This document shows positions 46,545 to 55,874 of a DNA stretch of 64,000 bases, in pieces. The position numbers were made by a program, and so were the translations under genes. The stretch is from assembly GCF_016919705.1 (NCBI RefSeq), contig NZ_CP070368.1, forward strand, positions 1,364,001-1,428,000, written 5' to 3'. Numbering within the stretch: position 1 is the stretch's first letter; each line of letters starts with the position of its first letter. Source of the stretch: Paracoccus methylovorus (GTDB taxonomy: Bacteria > Pseudomonadota > Alphaproteobacteria > Rhodobacterales > Rhodobacteraceae). Below the pieces are notes generated by a model. It had not been told where the DNA came from and made no database searches. It saw nothing but the letters and a program-made list of their open reading frames with translations.

Positions 46545-48215
46545 ATGACCGACACGTTCCGCATCACCCTTGGACAGCTGAACCCGACCGTGGGCGATCT
46601 GCCCGGAAACGCCGCCATGGCCCGCGAGGCTTGGGAAAAGGCCCGTGAGGCCGGAGCCGATATGCTGGCCCTGCCAGAGATGTTCATCACCGGCTACCAG
46701 ACGCAGGACCTGGTGCTGAAGGCCGGCTTTACGCAAGACGCCATGGCCCGGATCATCGAACTGGCGCGCGACTGCGCGGACGGCCCAACCATCGGCATCG
46801 GCGGCCCCTATGCAGAAGAGGACCGGCTTTACAACGCCTATTGGATCCTGCGGGGCGGCAAGGTGGTCGCGCGGGTGCCCAAGCACGAATTGCCGCATAA
46901 GCAGCTTTTCGACGAATGGCGGCTGTTCAACGTCGGGCCGATCTCGGGACCTTACAGCTTGAACGGGCTGCGGATCGGCAGCCCGATCTGCGAGGACGCA
47001 TGGTGGCCCGAGGTCTGCGAAACGCTGGCCGAAACCGGGGCCGAGGTTCTGCTGGTTCCGAACGGCAGCCCCTATCACCGCAACAAGCTGGACCTGCGCA
47101 TGGGTCATATGGTTGCCCGCGTGGTCGAAACCGGCCTGCCGCTGATCTATCTGAACTCGGTCGGCGGGCAGGACGACCAGATCTATGACGGTGCCAGTTT
47201 CGTGCTGAACCCCGGTGAGGACGGCGGCGCGGTCAAGGTCATGCAGCTTGCCCCCTTTGACCAGATGCTGGTGCATGTGGATTTCCAGCGCACCCCGGCC
47301 GGTTGGCGCGCGGTGCCGGGCCGGATGGATCACCAGCCCGACGAATGGGAACAGGACTATCGCGCGATGACCGAAGGCTTGCGCGATTACATGCGCAAAT
47401 CGGGCTTTCGCAAGGTCGTGCTGGGTCTTTCGGGCGGGATCGATTCGGCGCTGGTCGCGACCATCGCCAGCGACGCCATCAGCCCGCAGAATGTGCGCTG
47501 CGTCATGCTGCCCAGCGAATACACCTCGCAGGCCAGCCTGGACGATGCGGCCGATTGCGCGGCCCGGCTGGGCGTGCGGCTGGACACGGTTCATATCGAG
47601 GGTGCCCGAGACGCGGTTACACAGGCGCTTGCCCATCTGATGGAGGGCACAAACCCCGACACGACCGAGGAAAACATCCAGTCCCGCCTGCGCGGGGTGA
47701 TGCTGATGGCGCTGTCGAACAAGTTTGGCGAGTTGCTGCTGACCACCGGCAACAAATCCGAGGTCGCGGTCGGTTACGCCACGATCTATGGCGATATGGC
47801 CGGCGGCTATAACCCGATCAAGGATCTCTACAAGACGCGGGTTTTCGAAACCTGCCGCTGGCGCAACAGCAATCACCGCCCGTGGATGCTGGCCCCGGCG
47901 GGTGAGATCGTGCCGCCGCAGATCATCACCAAGCCCCCCTCGGCCGAGTTACGCCCGAACCAGAAGGATCAGGACAGCCTGCCCCCCTATGAGGTGCTGG
48001 ACGCGATTCTCGAGGGGCTGATCGAAAAGGATCTGGCGCTCAAGGATCTGGTCGCCCAAGGCTTCGAGCCCGAGACGGTCAAGAAGGTCGAGACGCTGCT
48101 TTATGGTAGCGAATGGAAACGCTATCAGGCCGCGCCGGGGCCGCGCATCTCGACCAAGGCCTTTTGGCTTGATCGCCGCTATCCGCTGGTGAACCGCTGG
48201 CGCGACCGGCTGTAA
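46545..48215 (+). CDS. nadE: Glutamine-dependent NAD+ synthetase
   Basis: Makes NAD+ from nicotinate adenine dinucleotide, ATP and glutamine. The 556-residue protein joins an N-terminal glutaminase of the nitrilase fold (E45 in LALPEMFITGY, K in VPKHELPHKQ, C in GSPICEDAWWPE) to a C-terminal synthetase with SGGIDSA at about 294-300. AAGGAAG precedes the ATG. It fits with pncA and pncB 3-5 kb away in NAD salvage. Confidence 0.97.
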   Translation: MTDTFRITLGQLNPTVGDLPGNAAMAREAWEKAREAGADMLALPEMFITGYQTQDLVLKAGFTQDAMARIIELARDCADGPTIGIGGPYAEEDRLYNAYWILRGGKVVARVPKHELPHKQLFDEWRLFNVGPISGPYSLNGLRIGSPICEDAWWPEVCETLAETGAEVLLVPNGSPYHRNKLDLRMGHMVARVVETGLPLIYLNSVGGQDDQIYDGASFVLNPGEDGGAVKVMQLAPFDQMLVHVDFQRTPAGWRAVPGRMDHQPDEWEQDYRAMTEGLRDYMRKSGFRKVVLGLSGGIDSALVATIASDAISPQNVRCVMLPSEYTSQASLDDAADCAARLGVRLDTVHIEGARDAVTQALAHLMEGTNPDTTEENIQSRLRGVMLMALSNKFGELLLTTGNKSEVAVGYATIYGDMAGGYNPIKDLYKTRVFETCRWRNSNHRPWMLAPAGEIVPPQIITKPPSAELRPNQKDQDSLPPYEVLDAILEGLIEKDLALKDLVAQGFEPETVKKVETLLYGSEWKRYQAAPGPRISTKAFWLDRRYPLVNRWRDRL

Positions 48216-48508
48216 AAGGAAAGTGACCTTACGTCACAATCATATCGCACCCGGTTATCCCCACCCCGGCAGCGGTATGCAAGTATCTGAAATAATCTGA
48301 TACTATTTTGCGGCTGCGAAAAAACTTGTCCATTTGGACAAGTTAATCGGCGGCGATTTATTTACTAGCAAGGAAGTGAGGGGCGGGAATTTGTTTGTCC
48401 GCTTCTCGTCCATGTTTCGGTCCGTGTTGCCGGTCCGGCATGGCGCTGTGGTTAAATGTTTCCTTTGTGCCCCCATGTGCGGGGGTTCGTTAACGATTAG
48501 GGGCTGCC
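48216..48508. other. 293-base gap between nadE and the Hint gene
   Basis: AT-richer than its flanks, without a convincing gene. It holds the 22-base palindrome listed separately at 48323-48344, a short GTGAC/GTCAC dyad near 48223-48236, and a single DnaA-box-like TTATCCCCA (48255-48263) that alone means little. Confidence 0.45.
48323..48344. promoter_or_regulatory. 22-base palindrome upstream of Hint-domain gene
   Basis: Perfect 10-base arms AACTTGTCCA (48323-48332) and TGGACAAGTT (48335-48344) around a 2-base centre, about 165 bases before the Hint-gene ATG. The outer half-sites (ACTTGT..ACAAGT) partly resemble a LuxR-type lux box of 20 bases, but the inner bases differ. Confidence 0.5.
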
Positions 48509-49642
48509 ATGCCGATAACACTCAATTTCATTTTTATAAGCAATTACAATCTGTTCGATCTTGATCCGAATGAAGCCGTAGATGGCGCCGAAAACGCGGG
48601 TTTTCTGATCGGCCAAACCTTCGGCGATGCTGACAATCCGCTTGTAGATCGGATCGACCAAGTAGATCTGCACGACGGCAACGGCAACCATCAGATCGCG
48701 CTTGACGGCCCTGAGGGGGGACCTGCTGAGGAATATGTAACCTACCAAGGTTATAATTATTACTTGGATAGCTGCATTATCTATACCGGCACCGTCACCT
48801 ATGCAGATGGAACAACGGATGAGGGTGTCACCCTACGCATAGTCCAGGCAATAGATAGCGAGGGCAGGCGTACACTGACGGTCGCCCCGCCGCGGCCCGG
48901 GATCGACCAGTATGCCATCGACCCCGACGCAGCCAATCCGATCCAATCGATCACCATTACCGGACTGGTTGACGACACCCTCACCTATTTTGACTTTGAA
49001 GCGTATGTAGATCCCACCTGCTTCCGAAACGGCACGTTGATCCTGACCGAGCGCGGCGATGTCGCGGTTGAGGATCTGCGCGTAGGCGATATGGTCATCA
49101 CCCGCGACCACGGGCCACAGCCCTTGCGCTGGATCGGCGGCAAGCAGCTTGGCACCGAGCTGCTGGGGCTTTTCGACAAGCTGCGGCCGGTCCGCATCCG
49201 CGCGGGCGCGTTGGGTCACGGCCTGCCCCGGCGCGACCTTTATGTCTCGCAACAGCACCGCATCCTCGTCAGTTCAAAGATCGCCGAGCGCATGTTCGGC
49301 GCGCCCGAGGTATTGGTGGCCGCCAAGCACCTGACCGAGATCGAGGGAATTGAAATCGACGACAGCGTCCAGCCGCTGACCTATTACCACCTGCTTTTCG
49401 ACCGCCACGAAATCGTCTGCTCGGAAGGGGCACAGACGGAATCGCTGTTCACCGGGACCGAGGCGCTGAAAACGCTGGATCCGGCCGCACGGGCGGAAAT
49501 CATGGCGCTTTTCCCCGAACTCGTGGCCGAGGGCCACATGCCCCAGCCCGCGCGGCGGATTGGCAACGGGCGCGAAGGCCGCCGCCTTGCCCAACGCCAC
49601 TCGGCCAACCGCCGCGAACTGCAGCAGGCGCTGATAGGCTGA
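48509..49642 (+). CDS. Hint (Hedgehog/intein) domain protein
   Basis: A 377-residue protein. Residues 1-165 are acidic, Asp/Gly/Tyr-rich and without a recognised family. From about 170 a Hint domain begins at CFRNGTLILTERGDVAVEDLRVGDMVITRDHG, with its potential nucleophile cysteine, and contains YVSQQHRILV and YYHLLFDRHEIVCSEGAQTESL. This is the bacterial Hom-end-Hint group common in Rhodobacteraceae. There is no signal peptide and no splice-product extein after the domain, so self-cleavage or processing is possible but unproven. Confidence 0.85.
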   Translation: MPITLNFIFISNYNLFDLDPNEAVDGAENAGFLIGQTFGDADNPLVDRIDQVDLHDGNGNHQIALDGPEGGPAEEYVTYQGYNYYLDSCIIYTGTVTYADGTTDEGVTLRIVQAIDSEGRRTLTVAPPRPGIDQYAIDPDAANPIQSITITGLVDDTLTYFDFEAYVDPTCFRNGTLILTERGDVAVEDLRVGDMVITRDHGPQPLRWIGGKQLGTELLGLFDKLRPVRIRAGALGHGLPRRDLYVSQQHRILVSSKIAERMFGAPEVLVAAKHLTEIEGIEIDDSVQPLTYYHLLFDRHEIVCSEGAQTESLFTGTEALKTLDPAARAEIMALFPELVAEGHMPQPARRIGNGREGRRLAQRHSANRRELQQALIG

Positions 49643-49698
49643 CGGGGCGCGGACTGCCCTTACGCAAGGCGGGGTTTGTTCCGCCCTGCGTCGGCGTG

Positions 49699-51009
49699 TC
49701 AGACGGTGACCGCCATTCGGTGCTGCGGGCCGACGCCGAAGACGCGCTTGTAACGCTCGATCTCATCCTGGGGGCCGGTGGCTTTTTCAGGGTTGTCGGA
49801 AAGCTTGACGGTCGGCCGACCCTCGGCCGCCACCGCCTTGCAGACCAGCGAAAACGGCGCCAACCCGTCCCCCGGCACCAGCCCGCGGAAGTCATTGGTC
49901 AACAGCGTGCCCCAGCCAAAGCTGATCTTGACCCGGCCGTGGAACCGCTGGAACAGATCCTTGATCTTGTCCACGTCCAGCCCGTCCGAAAAGATGATCA
50001 GCTTTTCACGCGGATCCTCGCCCCGGCTTTGCCACCAGCGAATCGCAGCCTCGGCGCCCTCGGCCGGATCACCGCTGTCGACGCGGATGCCAGTCCAGCT
50101 TGCCAGCCAATCCGGCGCATGTTCCAGAAAACCTTGGGTGCCATAGGTGTCGGGTAGGATGATGCGCAGCATCCCGTCATGTTCCTCGTGCCAGTCGGCC
50201 AGCACGCGATAGGGGGCCTGGCGCAACTCATCATCGCTGTCGGCCAGCGCGGCAAGGACCATGGGCAGTTCATGGGCGTTGGTGCCGATGGCCTCGATAT
50301 CGCGGCGCATGGCGATCAGGCAATTCGAGGTGCCGATGAACCGCTCGTCCCCCAGTCCCTCGACCATGGCCTGCACGCACCAGTCCTGCCACAGAAAGCT
50401 GTGCCGCCGCCGGGTGCCAAAATCGGCGATGCGCAGGTCTGGGCCAAGCTTGCGCAATTCCTCGATCTTTTCCCAAAGCCGGGCCATGGCGCGGGCATAG
50501 AGCACCTGCAACTCGAACCGGCCCATGTCCTTGAGCACGGCGCGACTGCGCAATTCCATGATAATGGCCAGCGCCGGGATTTCCCACAGCATGACCTCGG
50601 GCCATTTGCCCTCGAAAACCAGCTCATACTGGCCGTCGCGCTTTTCCAGATGATAGGCCGGCAAACGCAGGTTCTCGAGAAACTCCATGAAATCCGGGCG
50701 GAACATCTGGCGCTTGCCATAAAACGTGTTGCCACGCAGCCAGGTGCTTTCTCCCCGCGTCAGCGACAGGCCGCGCACGTGGTCCAACTGTTCGCGCAAC
50801 TCGCCCTCGTCGATCCACTCGGCCAAGCGGATACGGCTGGTGCGGTTGATCAGGCTGAAGGTGACATCCGTGTCGGGCCGGTTGCGAAACACCGATTGGC
50901 ACATCAGAAGCTTGTAGAAGTCGTCGTCGATCAGCGAGCGGACAATCGGGTCGATCTTCCATTTATGGTTATAGACGCGGGTCGCGATATCGACCGTCGG
51001 GATCATCAT
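49699..51009 (-). CDS. pncB: Nicotinate phosphoribosyltransferase
   Basis: Makes nicotinate mononucleotide in the NAD salvage path. The 436-residue product has [25 protein letters not shown] and [12 protein letters not shown] with [14 protein letters not shown], typical of PncB. Its start overlaps the pncA stop (ATGA), so nicotinamidase and this enzyme are coupled. An in-frame methionine directly follows the chosen start. Confidence 0.96.
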   Translation of the reverse strand: MMIPTVDIATRVYNHKWKIDPIVRSLIDDDFYKLLMCQSVFRNRPDTDVTFSLINRTSRIRLAEWIDEGELREQLDHVRGLSLTRGESTWLRGNTFYGKRQMFRPDFMEFLENLRLPAYHLEKRDGQYELVFEGKWPEVMLWEIPALAIIMELRSRAVLKDMGRFELQVLYARAMARLWEKIEELRKLGPDLRIADFGTRRRHSFLWQDWCVQAMVEGLGDERFIGTSNCLIAMRRDIEAIGTNAHELPMVLAALADSDDELRQAPYRVLADWHEEHDGMLRIILPDTYGTQGFLEHAPDWLASWTGIRVDSGDPAEGAEAAIRWWQSRGEDPREKLIIFSDGLDVDKIKDLFQRFHGRVKISFGWGTLLTNDFRGLVPGDGLAPFSLVCKAVAAEGRPTVKLSDNPEKATGPQDEIERYKRVFGVGPQHRMAVTV

Positions 51010-51602
51010 GCCGGTGTCACCCCTGCCTTGCGCATGTCCTCGCGCGCTGCCTCGCGCGAACCGTTCAGGTCGATGGCGCGGGTGGCACCTTCGATCACGG
51101 TGGCGCGGAAACCCAGTTTCACAGCGTCGATGGCGGACCACGCAACGCAAAAATCATAAGCCAGACCGACAAAGCTAAGATCGGTCAGCCCGCGTTCGCG
51201 CAGATAGCCGGCCAGCCCGGTGGGTGTGCGGCGGTCGTTTTCGAAAAATGCCGAATAGCTGTCGATCTGCGGCCGAAAGCCCTTGCGGATCACCAGATCG
51301 GCGCAATCCGCGGCCAGCGTAGGGTGAAAACCTGCACCCTCGCTGCCGATCACGCAATGTGCCGGCCACAGGACCTGCGGCCCATAGGGCATGTCGATAA
51401 CCGAAAAAGCCGCCGCGCCGGGATGATTGTCGGCAAAGCTGGTGTGGTCGCGCGGGTGCCAGTCCTGCGTCAGCACCACGGCGTCGAAATCGGCCATCAG
51501 GTCGTTGATCGGCGCGATAATCTCGTCCCCGCCGGCGACGGCAAGCCGGCCGCCCGGGCAGAAATCCAACTGGATGTCGATGACGATCAGGGCTTTTGTC
51601 AT
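51006..51602 (-). CDS. pncA: Nicotinamidase
   Basis: Cytosolic amidohydrolase making nicotinate from nicotinamide; 198 residues. Catalytic D9 is in [13 protein letters not shown], metal ligands in [16 protein letters not shown], lysine in VIRKGF and nucleophile cysteine in [13 protein letters not shown]. First gene of the pncA-pncB pair, which feeds the NadE substrate path. Confidence 0.96.
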   Translation of the reverse strand: MTKALIVIDIQLDFCPGGRLAVAGGDEIIAPINDLMADFDAVVLTQDWHPRDHTSFADNHPGAAAFSVIDMPYGPQVLWPAHCVIGSEGAGFHPTLAADCADLVIRKGFRPQIDSYSAFFENDRRTPTGLAGYLRERGLTDLSFVGLAYDFCVAWSAIDAVKLGFRATVIEGATRAIDLNGSREAAREDMRKAGVTPA

Positions 51603-51701
51603 CCTGCCCCCCTTGCTTATTCACAAAACTGGTAGGCGGCGGCGGCGGGGTCGTCAATGCCGCAACTTGATCCGGCAGGGCCACGGCGCTATTGCCAGCC
51701 C

Positions 51702-52622
51702 ATGCTGACCGTAGCCGCACTGTATCATTTCACCCGCTTTTCCGACCCCGAGGCGCTGAAGGCGCCCCTGGCGAAATGCGCCTGCTCACATGGCGTCAGG
51801 GGCACGCTGTTGCTGGCACGCGAAGGGATCAACGGCACCATCGCCGGCACACGGGCGGGCATCGACGCCGTGCTGGCGCATATCCGCGCCCTGCCCGGCT
51901 GCGCGGATCTGGAATGGAAGGAAAGCCCCGCGCAGACCATGCCCTTTGGCCGCATGAAGGTGCGCCTGAAGCGCGAGATCGTCACTATGGGCCAGCCCGA
52001 CGTCGATCCGACCGCCGCAGTCGGCCGCTATGTCGAGCCGGGCGACTGGAACGCCCTCATCAGCGCCCCGGACGTGGCAGTCATCGACACGCGCAACGAT
52101 TACGAGGTCGAGATCGGCACTTTCACCGGAGCCGTGGATCCGGGCACGAAAAGCTTTCGCGACTTTCCCGCCTGGTGGCGCGAAAATGCGCATCGTTTTC
52201 ACAACAAGCGCATCGCCATGTTCTGCACCGGCGGCATCCGTTGCGAAAAATCGACCAATTTCCTGCTGGGCGAGGGTATGCCCGAGGTTTTTCATCTCAA
52301 GGGCGGTATCCTGAAGTATCTGGAAGAGGTCCCGGAAGAGGAAAGCCTGTGGCATGGCGAATGCTTTGTTTTTGACAAGCGGGTCAGCCTGGGCCACGGG
52401 CTGCGACAGGGGCGCTATGATCTTTGCCACGCCTGCCGCCGACCTTTGGCACCCGAGGACCGCACACGCCCGGAATACGAACAAGGCGTCTGCTGCCATC
52501 GCTGCATAGGCGAATATACTGACGCAGACCGCGCCCGTTTCCGCGAACGCCAGCGGCAGGCCGAACAGGGCGAATGCTTTGACGACAGCCCTGCGCCGCA
52601 AGGCCGGACAAGCGTCGCTTAA
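51702..52622 (+). CDS. trhO: tRNA uridine 5-oxyacetic acid hydroxylase TrhO, rhodanese family
   Basis: A 306-residue UPF0176/TrhO protein. The N-terminal acylphosphatase-like domain ([18 protein letters not shown]) is followed by a rhodanese domain with [12 protein letters not shown] (nucleophile C about 175). A C-terminal cysteine cluster ([17 protein letters not shown]) may bind zinc. Known TrhO enzymes hydroxylate wobble uridine. The family start is at [10 protein letters not shown]; an in-frame start 15 codons upstream is weaker. Confidence 0.92.
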   Translation: MLTVAALYHFTRFSDPEALKAPLAKCACSHGVRGTLLLAREGINGTIAGTRAGIDAVLAHIRALPGCADLEWKESPAQTMPFGRMKVRLKREIVTMGQPDVDPTAAVGRYVEPGDWNALISAPDVAVIDTRNDYEVEIGTFTGAVDPGTKSFRDFPAWWRENAHRFHNKRIAMFCTGGIRCEKSTNFLLGEGMPEVFHLKGGILKYLEEVPEEESLWHGECFVFDKRVSLGHGLRQGRYDLCHACRRPLAPEDRTRPEYEQGVCCHRCIGEYTDADRARFRERQRQAEQGECFDDSPAPQGRTSVA

Positions 52623-52625
52623 AAC

Positions 52626-52644
52626 TGAATATTTATAATATTCA
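52626..52644. repeat. AT-rich perfect inverted repeat after trhO
   Basis: TGAATATT (52626-52633) and AATATTCA (52637-52644) form perfect 8-base arms around TAT, starting 4 bases after the trhO stop. There is no following T-tract. Confidence 0.5.
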
Positions 52645-52848
52645 ATTAGTTGCCGGAATTTTCAACCGCAATATCACGGCCCCTCACGCCGCCTTGATCT
52701 CCAACCCCCTGTCTGGGCGGGGTTATTGCATCACCCAGCGCGGGCGCTGTTAACGAGTTCTCACTTGTCCGTGCCGCGCGTCCGCAAAACCTTTCATTCC
52801 GGGGCCCGGGTGTTAGGCATGCGGTCCGAGTTAAATGGAGAACTCATC

Positions 52849-53448
52849 ATGAAGATAGTCGGATACGCAGCTTTGGTTTCGCTTGTTGCCGGTGGCGCCT
52901 ATGCAGGTGGCTATGTCGCCCCCGTGGTCGAACAGCCGGTCATCGCGCCGGCGCCCGTAACGACCGTTTCGGACAGCGACTGGACCGGATTCTATGCCGG
53001 TCTGCAATACGGCAAGGGCAGCGGCGATCTTTCCAATCGCGGTGCGCTGGCCGATTTTGGCGATTTTGACGGATATGGCCTGCATGCGGGCTATCAGCGC
53101 GATCTCGGCAGGTTCGTCCTGGGCGGCGAACTGGATTACAACCGCGTCTCGCCGGACGAGAATTACGATGACGGCAACCTGACCCGGCTGCGACTGCGGG
53201 CTGGTGCGGACATGGGCCGGTTCCTGCCCTATGTCACGCTGGGCGCAGCCAAGCTTTCGGTCGATGATTTTTCGGAAAACGGGATGACCTATGGGATCGG
53301 CGCCGACTTCAAGGTGACCGAGCGTTTCACCGTCGGTGCGGAATACAGCCGCAACGATTTCAACGACGTGCTGGACAATGAAACCGGCGTAAGCGGCCGC
53401 GATCTGGACACCGATCTGGTGCAGTTGCGCGCCTCGTTCCGGTTCTGA
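52849..53448 (+). CDS. Small outer-membrane beta-barrel protein (Omp25/opacity-like)
   Basis: A 199-residue exported protein. Signal peptide MKIVGYAALVSLVAGGAYAG is followed by a Pro/Val-rich linker and DWTGFYAGLQYGKGSGDLSN. An eight-strand-type barrel ends in the aromatic LRASFRF, as needed for outer-membrane insertion. GGAG is 8 bases from the ATG. A terminator follows. Role unknown; structural or adhesion roles are seen in the family. Confidence 0.88.
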   Translation: MKIVGYAALVSLVAGGAYAGGYVAPVVEQPVIAPAPVTTVSDSDWTGFYAGLQYGKGSGDLSNRGALADFGDFDGYGLHAGYQRDLGRFVLGGELDYNRVSPDENYDDGNLTRLRLRAGADMGRFLPYVTLGAAKLSVDDFSENGMTYGIGADFKVTERFTVGAEYSRNDFNDVLDNETGVSGRDLDTDLVQLRASFRF

Positions 53449-53465
53449 TCGCAAGGCAACAAGAC

Positions 53466-53495
53466 AAGCGCCCCCGCATTAAGGGGGCGCTTTTT
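53466..53495 (+). terminator. Rho-independent terminator after beta-barrel gene
   Basis: Arms AAGCGCCCCC (53466-53475) and GGGGGCGCTT (53483-53492) with a 7-base loop, continuing into a T-run to 53495. Placed between the convergent barrel and maeB genes; on the minus strand the T-tract is weaker. Confidence 0.9.
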
Positions 53496-53511
53496 CGTTT
53501 CGGAGCAGGGC

Positions 53512-55794
53512 TTACTTGACCTGCCCCAGCCTGCCTGCCGCGATGGCGGCCATGTTCAGGATGTCGCTGACCGTGGAACTGGTCGAACAGATCTGGATCG
53601 GCTGCGGCACGCCGGTCAAGATCGGACCGACAACAGTCGCCCCTGCCATCTCTTGCAGCAACTTGACCGAGATCGAGGCCGAGTGCCGCGCCGGCACCAC
53701 CAGCACGTTGGCCGGCCCCGTCAGCCGCGAGAACGGGTATTTCGCCGCCTGCGTCGGGTTGAGCGCCACGTCCACGGTCATCTCGCCCTCGTATTCGAAA
53801 TCGACCTTGCGCGCGTCCAACACCTCGGTCGCGTGGGCCATCTTGACCGCCCGCTCGCTGATCGGATAGCCGAAGTTCGAGAATGACAGGAAGGCGATCC
53901 GTGGGTCCAGCCCCAGCCCCCGCGCGACATGCGCGCCACGGGTGGCGATATCGGCAAGATCCTCGGCCTCGGGCCACTCATGGACCAACGTATCGCCCAT
54001 CAGGACAATCCGGCCGTTGTGCAGCACGGCGGTAATGCCAACAGCTCCATCCGCCGGGGTGACGTCGAAAACCATGCCGATCTGGGCCAGAACATGGGCA
54101 TTCTTGCGCGTGGTCCCGGTAACCAGCCCATCGCCATGGCCGTGCGCCAGCATCAGCGAGGCAAAGACATGGCGGTCGCGGTTGGCCAGCTTGACCGCAT
54201 CCTCGCGGTCATAGCCCTGACGCTGCAACCGGGTGTAAAGCGTTTCGTGATACTGTTCGAGATAGCGAGAATTCCCGGCGTTGACGACGGTGATTTCGCG
54301 CGCGGCATCGCCCAGCCCCGCGGCCTCAAGCTTATCCTTGACGTCGCTTTCACGACCAACAACCAGCGCCTGCCCCATCCCGCCGCGCTGCCAGGCCACG
54401 GCGGCGCGCAACACGCGCGGATCGTCGCCTTCGGCAAAGATCATCCGGGCCTGAGCCTGACGGGCCCGCGCGTGAATGCCCTGCAAGATCGCCGCGGTCG
54501 GGTCCATGCGCGCTTTCAGCGACTGGACATAGCCCTCCATGTCGATGATCGGGCGACGGGCGACGCCGGTATCCATGCCGGCTTTGGCCACCGCAGGCGG
54601 CACGACATGGATCAGCCGCGGGTCAAAGGGCGTCGGGATGATATAGTCACGGCCGAACTGCAGCTTGCGACCATAGGCGACGGCGACCTCGTCGGGCACA
54701 TCCTCGCGCGCCAGTTCGGCCAGCGCCCGGGCGCAGGCGATCTTCATCTCGTCGTTGATGGCGCGGGCGTGAATGTCCAGCGCGCCCCGGAACAGATAGG
54801 GAAAGCCCAGAACGTTGTTCACCTGATTGGGGTAATCCGAACGCCCGGTGGCGACGATGGCATCGGCACGGACGGCATGCGCCTCTTCCGGGGTGATTTC
54901 GGGATCGGGGTTGGCCATCGCAAAGATGACCGGGTTTTCGGCCATGCCCTGCACCATTTCCGGTGTCACGGCACCCTTGGCCGAAACCCCCAGGAACACA
55001 TCGGCGCCCCTCATCGCCTCTTCCAGCGTGCGGGCCTCGGTCACGACGGCATGGGCCGATTTCCACTGGTTCATACCCTCGGTGCGGCCTTGGTAGATGA
55101 CCCCCTTGGTGTCGCACATGATGCAGTTTTCGTGACGCGCACCCATGCGTTTCACCAGTTCGAGGCAGGCGATACCGGCGGCTCCGGCACCATTCAGCAC
55201 GATCCGCACGTCCTCGATTTTTTTGCCGGACAGTTCCAGCGCGTTGATCAGCCCTGCCGCGCAGATCACCGCCGTGCCGTGCTGATCGTCATGAAAGACC
55301 GGAATATCCATCAGTTCCTTGAGCCGTTGCTCAATGATGAAACATTCCGGCGCCTTGATATCCTCAAGGTTGATGCCGCCGAAGGTCGGGCCCATCAGGC
55401 GGACGGCATTGATGATCTCGTCCGGGTCTTCGGTATCCAGTTCGATGTCGATGGCGTTCACGTCGGCAAAGCGCTTGAACAGCACCGCCTTGCCCTCCAT
55501 CACCGGTTTCGAGGCCAGCGCGCCCAGATTGCCCAAGCCAAGGATCGAAGTCCCGTTCGAGATCACCGCGACCATGTTGCCCTTGACGGTATAGTCATAG
55601 GCAGTCTCGGGGCGCTCGGCGATCGCCTGCACGGGCACGGCAACACCGGGAGAGTAAGCCAGCGACAGATCGCGCTGCGTCGCCATGGGGGTCGAGGCCA
55701 CGATGTCGTATTTGCCCGGACGGGGCTCAAGGTGATAGGCCAGAGCCTCTTCCCGCGTGATGCGGGACTTGCGCGGGGTGTTGTCGTCGCTCAT
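53512..55794 (-). CDS. maeB: NADP-dependent malic enzyme with phosphotransacetylase-like domain
   Basis: A 760-residue hybrid. The N-terminal malic enzyme (about 1-430) has SLAYSPGVAVPV, VHDDQHGTAVICAAGLIN-type metal and active-site segments (as FHDDQHGTAVICAAGL) and the NAD(P) loop LNGAGAAGIACLELV. The C-terminal half (from about 450) is phosphotransacetylase-like (IFAEGDDPRVLRAA and VALNPTQAAKYPFSRLTGPANVLVVPA, broken by turns), a regulatory domain in this subgroup. It converts malate to pyruvate with CO2 release. GAGGAGG precedes the ATG. Confidence 0.96.
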   Translation of the reverse strand: MSDDNTPRKSRITREEALAYHLEPRPGKYDIVASTPMATQRDLSLAYSPGVAVPVQAIAERPETAYDYTVKGNMVAVISNGTSILGLGNLGALASKPVMEGKAVLFKRFADVNAIDIELDTEDPDEIINAVRLMGPTFGGINLEDIKAPECFIIEQRLKELMDIPVFHDDQHGTAVICAAGLINALELSGKKIEDVRIVLNGAGAAGIACLELVKRMGARHENCIMCDTKGVIYQGRTEGMNQWKSAHAVVTEARTLEEAMRGADVFLGVSAKGAVTPEMVQGMAENPVIFAMANPDPEITPEEAHAVRADAIVATGRSDYPNQVNNVLGFPYLFRGALDIHARAINDEMKIACARALAELAREDVPDEVAVAYGRKLQFGRDYIIPTPFDPRLIHVVPPAVAKAGMDTGVARRPIIDMEGYVQSLKARMDPTAAILQGIHARARQAQARMIFAEGDDPRVLRAAVAWQRGGMGQALVVGRESDVKDKLEAAGLGDAAREITVVNAGNSRYLEQYHETLYTRLQRQGYDREDAVKLANRDRHVFASLMLAHGHGDGLVTGTTRKNAHVLAQIGMVFDVTPADGAVGITAVLHNGRIVLMGDTLVHEWPEAEDLADIATRGAHVARGLGLDPRIAFLSFSNFGYPISERAVKMAHATEVLDARKVDFEYEGEMTVDVALNPTQAAKYPFSRLTGPANVLVVPARHSASISVKLLQEMAGATVVGPILTGVPQPIQICSTSSTVSDILNMAAIAAGRLGQVK

Positions 55795-55874
55795 CCGGTC
55801 CTCCTCGTGACGTGGTGCAGCAATAGCGTCAGGAGACGCGGAACCGAAGGGGTAAAATGCCGCCTGACAACGCC

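Noticed and set aside
45130..46548. Open antisense frame over the MORN gene with hydrophobic repeats
   Set aside because: The repeats mirror the MORN DNA repeat; it is an artefact of codon periodicity.
48255..48263. Single DnaA-box-like TTATCCCCA as a sign of a replication origin
   Set aside because: One imperfect box, no cluster and no dnaA/dnaN or repABC nearby.
48303..48521. 72-codon minus-strand frame in the gap before the Hint gene
   Set aside because: It runs through the palindrome and across the Hint start, without domain or ribosome-site support.
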